A DNA stretch of 64,000 nucleotides from Roseiarcus sp035606915 (lineage in GTDB: Bacteria > Pseudomonadota > Alphaproteobacteria > Rhizobiales > Beijerinckiaceae). This document shows, in pieces, positions 35,574 through 42,808 of this stretch (the first letter of the stretch is position 1; each line of letters opens with the position of its first letter). The position numbers and the translations under genes are program-made. Below the pieces are notes generated by a model that worked only from the letters and a program-made list of their open reading frames with translations, had not been told where the DNA came from and did no database searches. The DNA lies in assembly GCA_035606915.1 (NCBI GenBank), contig DATNDU010000013.1:15442-79441 (forward strand), written 5' to 3'.

Positions 35574-36311
35574 TCATTCCGCATCGCTTGCGCGCGGCGG
35601 GTAGGCTTCCCGATACGCCTCGCGCAGCGCCTCTGCAAGCGGCCGGCCCTCGTGGTAGGCGCGCAAATGCTGCGGCCGCGCCATCCCATCGCCAAGCCTG
35701 GGGCAGGGCTCGGGGCGGCCGATGACGGTCAGGATCGGCAAGCGCTCGGCGTAGATCGGCAGCTCATAATCCTCCTCGTCGTCGGCGACGCCCTTGGCCC
35801 TGATCTTGGCCGAAGCGCGCTCGATCTCCATCACGATGACGTCCGTCGCCTTGATCTCCTGGGCGTGGTTCGGGCGCAGCATCGCGGTGCGTCCGGGGAA
35901 GAAGCGATCGACCATCATCGTCAGCGCGCGCAGCTTTTCCTGCGCGTCGCCGACCAGACGCGCCGTTCCAAAGGCCATCACCGAGCGATAATCGGCCGAG
36001 TGATTGAAGCCGCAGCGGGCCAGCACGATGCTGTCGAGATGCGTCGCCGTCACGCAGGCGGGCTCGCCCTGCGACAGGTTGCGCAGCATGCGGCTGGCGC
36101 TGCTGCCATGCCAGTAGAGAAGGCTGCCCTCGCGCCAGAACAGCGTCGGCGTGCAGAACGGGCGGCCGTCGATGACATAGGCGACATGAGCGAGCGCGGC
36201 GGCGTCGAGCAGGGCATGCACGCTGGCGTGGTCGTAGCGGCCGCGATCGTGGCGGCGCTTGACGCGGTTGATCTCGTCGACGGGATAGTGCGCGGCGGTC
36301 TCATCGTTCAT
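35574..36311 (-). CDS. Pyridoxamine 5'-phosphate oxidase-fold flavin protein
   Basis: A 245-residue protein of the split-barrel PNPOx-like family. From the ATG at 36311 it starts MNDETAAHYPVDEINRVKRR. The flavin-binding barrel has AYVIDGRPFCTPTLFWREG and LLYWHGSSASRMLRNLSQG, and the cysteine/His-containing CGFNHSADYRSVMAFG follows. This subgroup of small FMN- or heme-binding proteins often sits beside a MocR-type regulator, as here, with 76 bp between divergent starts. Activity is unproven: possibly FMN-dependent oxidoreductase or detoxification. Confidence 0.82.
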   Translation of the reverse strand: MNDETAAHYPVDEINRVKRRHDRGRYDHASVHALLDAAALAHVAYVIDGRPFCTPTLFWREGSLLYWHGSSASRMLRNLSQGEPACVTATHLDSIVLARCGFNHSADYRSVMAFGTARLVGDAQEKLRALTMMVDRFFPGRTAMLRPNHAQEIKATDVIVMEIERASAKIRAKGVADDEEDYELPIYAERLPILTVIGRPEPCPRLGDGMARPQHLRAYHEGRPLAEALREAYREAYPPRASDAE

Positions 36312-36369
36312 GGCGCGATTCCTGGGCTGGTCGAGAGGATTTTGCCCGGCTAGACTGGTTTGTGAAAGG

Positions 36370-36400
36370 TCCACTTTTGCCAGAATAATGGAATCCACTT
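36370..36400. promoter_or_regulatory. Direct repeats at the MocR promoter
   Basis: TCCACTT occurs at 36370-36376 and again at 36394-36400, 24 bp apart on the same strand; the second copy lies just inside the regulator gene. MocR-type regulators bind direct repeats next to their own and the divergent promoter, so this is a candidate binding region. The evidence is only the repeat and its position. Confidence 0.35.
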
Positions 36401-37818
36401 CACCACAGCGACAGGCAACGGCGTTGCCGCCGATCCGGCTCGATGCGGCGATCCGCAACCAGGCGCTGCGCGTCCATAGCGCGCTGCGCGCGGTTATCGT
36501 CGACGGCGCGCTGGCCCCCGGCGCGCGTCTGCCGTCGAGCCGCGACATGGCGAGGCGACTGGGCGTCGGGCGCAACGTCGTCGTCGCCGCCTTCGAGCAC
36601 CTAATCAGCGACGGGCTGATCGAGGCGCGGCGCGGTTCCGGCGCCTATGTCTCGGCCCGGCTGCCGCCGCCGCCGCGCGCCGCCGCCGCGCCGCAGGTGG
36701 CGGCGATGTTCGGGCGCCGTATGCCGTTCGCCCTCGGCCATACCCATGTCGCGCCGTTGTTCCTCGCCCGCCTCGGCGCGGCGGCGCGCCGTCATATCGC
36801 TGAGGCCAGCCTTGCCGATCTCGGCTATGGCGATCCCCGCGGCAGCGCCCGGTTGCGGCGTGAGATCGCCGCGTTTCTGGCCGTCAATCGCGGGCTGCGC
36901 TGCGATCCCGATTGCGTCGTCGTGGTCAGCGGTGCGCAGCACGGGCTGCGGCTTTGCGTCGATGCGCTGCTGTCGCGCGGCGATTCCGTCTGGGTCGAGG
37001 AGCCCGGCTATTTCGCCTCCCGCAACACATTGACGGCGGCGGGAATGCGGCTGGCGCCGGTCCCGGTCGACGCCGGCGGCCTCGATGTCGCGGCGAGCGT
37101 CGTGCTGGCGCCGCGGGCTAAGGCCGCCTATGTCACGCCCTCGCACCAGTTCCCCGCCGGGGTGACGCTGGAGATGAGCCGCCGGACGGCGCTCATCGCC
37201 TGGGCGCAGGCGGCGGGGGCGTGGGTTTTCGAGGACGATTACGACAGCGAGTTCCGCTATTCCGGGCCGCCGCTGACGGCGCTGGCAAGCTTGTCGCCGC
37301 ATCGCGTCATCTATCTCGGCACCTTCGCCAAGACGCTGTTTGCGGGGCTTCGCCTGGGCTATCTCGCGGCGCCGCCGCAGGCGCTGGCGCGGATACTCAA
37401 CAGCCGGGCCGCCATCGATCGCTTCCCGCCGGTGTTTCTGCAAAATGCGCTGGCCGATCTGATGGCGGACGGAAGCTTCGCAGCGCATTTGCGCAAGAGT
37501 CTGAGGCTATATCGCGCCGCTCGCGATCTGGTGGCGGACGCGGTGGCGACGGCCTCGCGGGGCGTGCTGCGGCCCGATGTCCCCGACCAGGGCCTGCACA
37601 TGATCGCCTGGCTGCCCAGCGGCGCAACGCCGGAACTGGCGCGCGAGATCCGCCGGCAGTCGAAAGTCGAGGCGATGCTGTTCTCCGAGACGCAGATGCA
37701 GCCGGGCGCGGCCGAAGGCTTCGTGCTCGGCTTCTCCGGCTTTGAGGCCGATGCGCTGAGATCGGCGGCGACCGCCCTGGGCGCCGCCGCGCTCCGGCTG
37801 GTCAACGCCGCTCGTTGA
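36388..37818 (+). CDS. MocR-type (PdxR-like) GntR regulator with aminotransferase domain
   Basis: A 476-residue regulator: a GntR winged helix at residues ~20-90 (ALRAVIVDGALAPGARLPSS, RDMARRLGVGRNVVVAAFEH) fused to a fold-type I aminotransferase domain. The PLP lysine is K315 in GTFAKTLFAGLRLGY, and FEDDYDSEFRYSGPP is the usual cofactor-binding segment. MocR proteins sense PLP or amino compounds. The ATG at 36388 places the helix-turn-helix near the start; upstream in-frame codons reach into the divergent gene. It probably regulates itself and the PNPOx-fold gene. Confidence 0.9.
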   Translation: MESTSPQRQATALPPIRLDAAIRNQALRVHSALRAVIVDGALAPGARLPSSRDMARRLGVGRNVVVAAFEHLISDGLIEARRGSGAYVSARLPPPPRAAAAPQVAAMFGRRMPFALGHTHVAPLFLARLGAAARRHIAEASLADLGYGDPRGSARLRREIAAFLAVNRGLRCDPDCVVVVSGAQHGLRLCVDALLSRGDSVWVEEPGYFASRNTLTAAGMRLAPVPVDAGGLDVAASVVLAPRAKAAYVTPSHQFPAGVTLEMSRRTALIAWAQAAGAWVFEDDYDSEFRYSGPPLTALASLSPHRVIYLGTFAKTLFAGLRLGYLAAPPQALARILNSRAAIDRFPPVFLQNALADLMADGSFAAHLRKSLRLYRAARDLVADAVATASRGVLRPDVPDQGLHMIAWLPSGATPELAREIRRQSKVEAMLFSETQMQPGAAEGFVLGFSGFEADALRSAATALGAAALRLVNAAR

Positions 37819-37826
37819 TCCCCGCG

Positions 37827-40700
37827 TTACGGCCAGGTCTTGGCCACTATCGTCAACACGTCATATTGGGCGACGACGCGCTGCTCCTGATTGGTCACCT
37901 TGCAATCCCAGCGCACCTCGCCGTGATCGGCGGAGGCGCGCGGGTTGATCTCCTTGGCGGTCAGCGTCGCCCGAAGCGTGTCGCCGGGCTTCACCGGCGT
38001 CAGGAAGCGCAGGTTGTCGACGCCGTAATTGGCGAGCACCGGCCCCGGCGCGGGATCGACGAACAGGCCGGCGGCGAACGACACGATCAGATAGCCGTGC
38101 GCGACGCGGCCGCCAAACAGCGGATTGGCCTTCGCCGCCGCCTCGTCCATGTGTGCATAGAAGGTGTCGCCGGTGAAGCCTGCGAAGTGCTCGATGTCTT
38201 CAAGCGTCACCGCGCGCTCAGCGGTCACGATGCGGTCGCCGACGCTAAGCTCGGCCAGCGATTTACGGAACGGATGCGCGCCTTCCCGCGTCGGCGCGCC
38301 CTCCATCCAGCGCCCGGTGACGGCGCCGAGCAGGCGCGGCGTCGCCTGTATGGCGGTGCGCTGCATGTAATGTTTGACGCTGCGCATGCCGCCGAGTTCC
38401 TCGCCGCCGCCGGCGCGGCCGGGGCCGCCGTGGACGAGGGCAGGCAGCGGCGAGCCGTGGCCGGTCGAACTCTTGGCGCTGGCGCGATTGCCAATCAGCA
38501 CGCGGCCGTGGAACGCCGCCAGCCCGAGCGTCAGTTGACGCGCGATGCCGGCATCGTTGGTGAACACGGAAGCGACCAGCGAGCCCTTGCCGCGCCGCGC
38601 CAGCGCGATCGCCTCGTCGGCGCTGTCATGGGGCATGAGCGTGGCGACGGGACCGAAGGCCTCGATCGCGTGCGGCGCGCCGGCGCTTGCCGGCCTGTCG
38701 CAATAAAGCAGCACCGGATTGAGGAAGGCGCCACGCACGGCGTCGCCCGAGGCGATGCGCACGTTGTCGGGATCGCCGGCGACGATTTCCGCCTCGCGGC
38801 GCAACTCGCGGATGCGCGCCCGCACCTCGTCGCGCTGCGCCAGGCTCGCCAGTGCGCCCATCCGCACCGCCTCGTCGCGGGGATCGCCGACCGTCGTCCT
38901 CGCGAACCGGTCGCCAATCGCTTTAGCGACCGCCTCGCAGGCCGCGCGCGGTACGAGGATGCGGCGGATCGCCGTGCATTTCTGCCCGGCCTTCGCCGTC
39001 ATCTCGCGCACCACTTCTTTGACGAACAGATCGAACTCCTCGGAGCCGGGGCCGGCGTCGGCGCCGAGAATGGCGGCGTTGAGGCTGTCGGCTTCCATGT
39101 TGAAGCGCACGGATTGGTTGACGATCGCCGGATGGCTGCGCAGCCGCCGGCCGGTGTCGGCGGAGCCGGTGAAGGTGACGACGTCCTGGCCGTCGACATG
39201 ATCGATGAGATCGCCGACGGAGCCGCAGACGAGTTGCAGCGCGCCCTGCGGCAGTACGCCGGCCTCTATGATGCGCCGCACGATGAGTTCCGTCAGATAA
39301 GCTGTCTGGCTGGCGGGCTTGACGATCGCCGGCATGCCGGCGATGAGCGTCGGCGCCAGTTTTTCCAACATGCCCCAGCACGGAAAGTTGAAGGCGTTGA
39401 TGTGGATCGCCGCACCCGTCAATGGCGTCAGGATGTGCTGGGCGGAAAAGCTGTCGTCTCTGGACAGGCCCTCGACGCCGCCATCAACCAGAACGGAGGT
39501 ATTGGGCAAGTCGCGCCGGCCGCGCGAGGCGTAGAAGGCGAGCGTGCCGATGCCGCCTTCGATGTCGATCCAACTGTCGGCGCGCGTGGCGCCGGTCGCG
39601 TAGGAGAGGGCGTAGAACTCCTCCTTCTGCTCGGTCAGCTTTTGCGCCAGCGCCTTCAGCATCGCGGCGCGTTCATGGAAGCTCAGCTTGCGCAGCGCCG
39701 GGCCGCCGGTCTGGCGCGCGTGGGCGAGCGCGGCGGCGAAGTCGAGGCCGGAGGAATCGACGCTCGCGACGGCCTCGCCGGTGGCGGCGTCGCGCACCAG
39801 CGCGCCGTCGCGCGCGCCGCGCGCCCATTGGCCGCAGATATAGCTCTCAAGCTGACGGACGGAGGCGGCGCTTTCGGCGAGGGCGGTCATGAAACTCTCC
39901 GTGAGTTCGGCAGCGATGTTTGTTTGGTGGCGATCAATCCATGCCCCGGCAAGCCCGAGCTTGCCGAGCGCGGCGTCAAGCTTGGCGCTCCACTCGGCAA
40001 GCAGCGCCTCGTTCGGTTGGTGACGGAGGCCGAAGCGCTTCAGCGTGGCGAAGCGCGCCGAGCCGGCGGCGCCGAAACTGGCAGAGACGCGCGGTCGCCA
40101 ATAGGCGATGGCGTCGCGGACCTCAATGCGGCCGGGCTCGGAGGCGACGATCTTGGCCAAGCCTTCCAGCCCGAGTTCGGCGTGGCGACGCTCGCGCGGC
40201 GCGATCTCACGAAAAACCTCGGCGAGCGGCGCGTAAGAGACTTTGGCGAATTCTTCCAGTTGCACGCCGACCGCCAGGCCCATCAGCACATTCATCGTCA
40301 CCGCGTCGATCCAACCTTGCAGCGGATATTGGAAGACCGAAAGCCGCATATCGCCGCCCTGCCGGCTGGCGCCGATGTCGGCGTCGCGGGCCAAGCGCGC
40401 CGCCCAGGGGTGGTGCGCGGCGTAGCGGGCGATATCGGCGCCGAAGCTGCCCATGATGGCGAGCACGCGCTCGGCGTGATCGGTCTTCTCCAGCACGATG
40501 CGAGCCGCGGCGATGCGCTCCTTGACGCCGGGCGCATGATTGATGGCGTCGGCGAAACCGGCGGAGCCGGCGAGTTCGCTGTCAACGAAGGTCGCCATCA
40601 GCCGCATCAGTTCGCCGCGATAGCGCGGCGGCGCGTTGTCGGGCGCGCTCAAGCGGCCGCCGGCGGCGAGATAATCTTCGAGCGTCATCGTCTGCGACAT
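37827..40700 (-). CDS. paaZ: Fusion of a PaaA-like oxygenase domain with PaaZ (oxepin-CoA hydrolase/aldehyde dehydrogenase)
   Basis: A 957-residue three-domain protein. Residues ~1-250 resemble PaaA, the diiron subunit of phenylacetyl-CoA 1,2-epoxidase: E42 (DSEL), H75, D132 (GWIDA) and E170xxH173 (RERRH) align with its ligands from memory of the E. coli protein, but the first ExxH has Lys at the Glu position (E71-K72-T-D-H75). Residues ~285-795 are the PaaZ aldehyde dehydrogenase with E536 (FNMEADS) and catalytic C575 (AGQKCTAIRR). Residues ~800-957 are the MaoC-like hydratase with D845 and H850 (GDTFYAHMD). PaaZ opens the oxepin ring and oxidises the aldehyde, so the fusion would join ring epoxidation to ring opening. 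The start is ATG 40700; the gene overlaps nothing, lying 8 bp after paaE. Normal PaaZ is about 680 residues. Confidence 0.88.
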   Translation of the reverse strand: MSQTMTLEDYLAAGGRLSAPDNAPPRYRGELMRLMATFVDSELAGSAGFADAINHAPGVKERIAAARIVLEKTDHAERVLAIMGSFGADIARYAAHHPWAARLARDADIGASRQGGDMRLSVFQYPLQGWIDAVTMNVLMGLAVGVQLEEFAKVSYAPLAEVFREIAPRERRHAELGLEGLAKIVASEPGRIEVRDAIAYWRPRVSASFGAAGSARFATLKRFGLRHQPNEALLAEWSAKLDAALGKLGLAGAWIDRHQTNIAAELTESFMTALAESAASVRQLESYICGQWARGARDGALVRDAATGEAVASVDSSGLDFAAALAHARQTGGPALRKLSFHERAAMLKALAQKLTEQKEEFYALSYATGATRADSWIDIEGGIGTLAFYASRGRRDLPNTSVLVDGGVEGLSRDDSFSAQHILTPLTGAAIHINAFNFPCWGMLEKLAPTLIAGMPAIVKPASQTAYLTELIVRRIIEAGVLPQGALQLVCGSVGDLIDHVDGQDVVTFTGSADTGRRLRSHPAIVNQSVRFNMEADSLNAAILGADAGPGSEEFDLFVKEVVREMTAKAGQKCTAIRRILVPRAACEAVAKAIGDRFARTTVGDPRDEAVRMGALASLAQRDEVRARIRELRREAEIVAGDPDNVRIASGDAVRGAFLNPVLLYCDRPASAGAPHAIEAFGPVATLMPHDSADEAIALARRGKGSLVASVFTNDAGIARQLTLGLAAFHGRVLIGNRASAKSSTGHGSPLPALVHGGPGRAGGGEELGGMRSVKHYMQRTAIQATPRLLGAVTGRWMEGAPTREGAHPFRKSLAELSVGDRIVTAERAVTLEDIEHFAGFTGDTFYAHMDEAAAKANPLFGGRVAHGYLIVSFAAGLFVDPAPGPVLANYGVDNLRFLTPVKPGDTLRATLTAKEINPRASADHGEVRWDCKVTNQEQRVVAQYDVLTIVAKTWP

Positions 40701-40708
40701 GACCGACC

Positions 40709-41785
40709 TCACCGATCGTAGCTGACGACGATCCTGTCGGTCAGCGGGAAGCTCTGGCAGGTCAGCACGTAGCCCTGCCGCACCTCATAATCCTCAAGCG
40801 CGTGGTTGACTTGCATCTCGACCTCGCCCTCGATCAGTTTGGCGCGGCAGGTCGAGCAGACGCCGGCCTTGCAAGCGTGCGGCGCGTCGAGGTTCTGCGC
40901 CAGCGCGGCGTCGAGCAGGCTCTGGCCGTGCTTGGGCATCTTGAAGCTGCGGGTGGCGCCGTCGAGCGTCACCGTCGCCTCGCAGGCGGCGGCGGAGTCC
41001 GCCGAATGGGCGCTGACCGGGCGCGCTTTCGCCCGCCCCGGCTGGCCGGAGGCGAACAGTTCGAACTTGATTGCAGCGTCGCTCAGCCCATGTTCGCGCA
41101 GCGATGCGGCGATGCTCAGCATCATCGGCTCGGGACCGCAGATGAAGGCGGCGTCGACGGCGCCGATGTCGATCCAACTTGCAAACAGCGCCCGGCATTT
41201 GTCCGCATCGAGCCGGCCAGTCAGCAGGTCGATCTCCTGCGCCTCGCTTTCGAGTATATGCAGCGTCGAAAAGCGGCCGAGATATTGGTTCTTCACGTCC
41301 TCGATCTCCTCGCGGAACATGATCGAGGAAATCTGCCGGTTGGCGTAGACGAGCGCGAAGCGCGAATGCGGCTCGCCGGCGAGCACCGTCTTGAGGATCG
41401 ACAGCACCGGCGTAATGCCGCTGCCGCCGGCGAAGGCGAGATAATGTTTGGCGGCGTTGGGATCGATCGGCGTATGAAAGGCGCCCATCGGCGCCATCGC
41501 CTCCATCACGTCGCCGGGCTTCAGGCTTTCGTTCGCCCAGGTTGAGAACGCGCCGCCGTCGACGCGCTTGATGGCGACGCGCAAGACGCCCTCATGCACG
41601 CCGGAGCAGATCGAATAGGGACGCCGCAACTCCGCCCCGTCGAAGGCGCGCCGGAAGGTCAGATATTGGCCGTGAATGAAGGCGAACAGGCCGGCGTCTT
41701 GCGAGCGCGGCGCAAGCGTCACCACCACCGCATCGCGCGTCTCGCGTCTGACGTCGGTGACTTCGAGGGGATGAAAGCGCGGCAT
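40709..41785 (-). CDS. paaE: Phenylacetyl-CoA 1,2-epoxidase reductase subunit PaaE
   Basis: A 358-residue reductase. The N-terminal FAD domain has LRRPYSICSG, the NAD(P)-binding domain has AFAGGSGITPVLSILKTVL and CGPEPMM, and the C-terminal 2Fe-2S ferredoxin domain has ACKAGVCSTCRAK with a final LTCQ. It passes electrons from NADPH to the diiron oxygenase subunit. It lies 13 bp after paaD and 8 bp before the fusion gene. All the family's cysteines are present, so a functional reductase is expected. Confidence 0.95.
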   Translation of the reverse strand: MPRFHPLEVTDVRRETRDAVVVTLAPRSQDAGLFAFIHGQYLTFRRAFDGAELRRPYSICSGVHEGVLRVAIKRVDGGAFSTWANESLKPGDVMEAMAPMGAFHTPIDPNAAKHYLAFAGGSGITPVLSILKTVLAGEPHSRFALVYANRQISSIMFREEIEDVKNQYLGRFSTLHILESEAQEIDLLTGRLDADKCRALFASWIDIGAVDAAFICGPEPMMLSIAASLREHGLSDAAIKFELFASGQPGRAKARPVSAHSADSAAACEATVTLDGATRSFKMPKHGQSLLDAALAQNLDAPHACKAGVCSTCRAKLIEGEVEMQVNHALEDYEVRQGYVLTCQSFPLTDRIVVSYDR

Positions 41786-41798
41786 TCGCCCTAAAACC

Positions 41799-42341
41799 TC
41801 AGATGCATTTGAAATAGTCGAACGGTTCGAGACAGTCCCTACAACGATAGCTCGCCTTGCACGGCGTCGAGCCGAACTGGCTTATCTTCTCGGTTTGCAA
41901 GCCGCCGCAGCGCGGGCAGGCGACTTGCGGCGCCGCGCCAAGCAGCCGGCCGGCGCGAGCGGCGAGGCGATCGCTGGCGACCGGCGGCGCGATGCCATAG
42001 CGGCGCAGTTTCTCGCGACCCTCCTGGCTGAGCCAATCCGTCGTCCACGGCGGCGACAGCCGCCGCTCCAACCGAAGCTTCTCGACGCCGCGCCCGCGCA
42101 AGGCGCGCTCAATGTCGAGATTGATGATCGCCGTCGCCGGGCAACCGGAATAGGTCGGCGTCACCGCCACCACCAAAGTGTCGTCGTCCCAACTCACTTC
42201 GCGGATGACGCCGAGATCGGTCAACGAGATCGCGGGGATCTCGGGGTCGGGAACGGCCGACAACCATTCCCAGATCTCAGCAGTGGGGAAGGGCGGCTGT
42301 ATCACGTCGCCGCGGCGCGCGTCACATATGTCCGATTTCAT
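41799..42341 (-). CDS. paaD: Phenylacetate degradation protein PaaD (DUF59 family)
   Basis: A 180-residue PaaD with an N-terminal DUF59 (MIP18-like) domain: VPDPEIPAISLTDLGVI, VTPTYSGCPAT and SPPWTTDWLS. A C-terminal zinc-binding part has CPRCGG and CRDC, then EPFDYFKC. PaaD is thought to help iron-sulfur or diiron centre assembly in the epoxidase complex. The ATG at 42341 overlaps the end of paaB by 20 bp; a GTG at 42305 is a weaker alternative. The open frame up to 42560 runs antisense to real sequence and is not used. Confidence 0.93.
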   Translation of the reverse strand: MKSDICDARRGDVIQPPFPTAEIWEWLSAVPDPEIPAISLTDLGVIREVSWDDDTLVVAVTPTYSGCPATAIINLDIERALRGRGVEKLRLERRLSPPWTTDWLSQEGREKLRRYGIAPPVASDRLAARAGRLLGAAPQVACPRCGGLQTEKISQFGSTPCKASYRCRDCLEPFDYFKCI

Positions 42342-42606
42342 CGGGGATGTCGTAGAAGGTCGGATGCCGGTAAGGCTTGGAGTTGGCGGGCTCGAACAGC
42401 GGCCCTTTGTCGGCTGGACGCGACGCCGCGATGTCGTCGGATTTGACCACCCAGACGCTGACGCCTTCGGCGCGGCGGCTGTAGACGTCGCGGCCGTTGC
42501 GGATCGCCGTCGCGGCGTCGGGCGCGTTGAGGCTGCCGACATGGCGATGGTTGAGGCCATGTTGGCCGCGGATGAACACTTCCCAGAGCGGCCATGTCTT
42601 GGACAT
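42322..42606 (-). CDS. paaB: Phenylacetyl-CoA 1,2-epoxidase subunit PaaB
   Basis: A 94-residue PaaB: WPLWEVFIRGQHGLNHRHVG, VYSRRAEGVSVWVVKSDDI, and the C-terminal SKPYRHPTFYDIPDEIGHM. PaaB is a small structural subunit that bridges PaaA-PaaC dimers in the epoxidase. The ATG at 42606 follows AGGAGG. It is the first gene of the operon, with a palindrome over its promoter. Usually paaA precedes paaB and paaC follows it; neither is present here. Confidence 0.95.
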   Translation of the reverse strand: MSKTWPLWEVFIRGQHGLNHRHVGSLNAPDAATAIRNGRDVYSRRAEGVSVWVVKSDDIAASRPADKGPLFEPANSKPYRHPTFYDIPDEIGHM

Positions 42607-42641
42607 GCTTGCCTCCTGCGCGATGCCAGACATCTTATACG

Positions 42642-42666
42642 GTTTGCGAGCCAAGGGCTCGCAAAC
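42642..42666. promoter_or_regulatory. Perfect palindromic operator candidate at the paaB promoter
   Basis: GTTTGCGAGCC (42642-42652) and GGCTCGCAAAC (42656-42666) are exact 11-bp inverted arms with a 3-bp spacer. The site lies 36 bp upstream of the paaB ATG. On the minus strand a TATAAG -10-like hexamer follows directly (near 42635-42640), so a bound protein would block the promoter. The phenylacetate operon is normally repressed by PaaX or PaaR until phenylacetyl-CoA is present; neither gene is in the window. A hairpin in the leader RNA is an alternative. Confidence 0.6.
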
Positions 42667-42808
42667 TATCGCGCCAATTCTTATCCGAGATATGGGAATT
42701 TCGCGCTAGCGGAAGAGGGCGTCGGCCAAAAACAGCATTATGGGGCCCCGGCAGGGCTGCGCGTGCGCCCTTCGAGTGTGATAGGCGAACGCTTCGTTCT
42801 CTTAGCTT

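Noticed and set aside
37815..40721. 968-residue open frame on the plus strand opposite the PaaA-like/PaaZ fusion
   Set aside because: It mirrors the real gene, has no ribosome site, and its translation is Arg/Ala/Gly/His-rich with no recognisable domain. Long antisense frames are common at this GC content.
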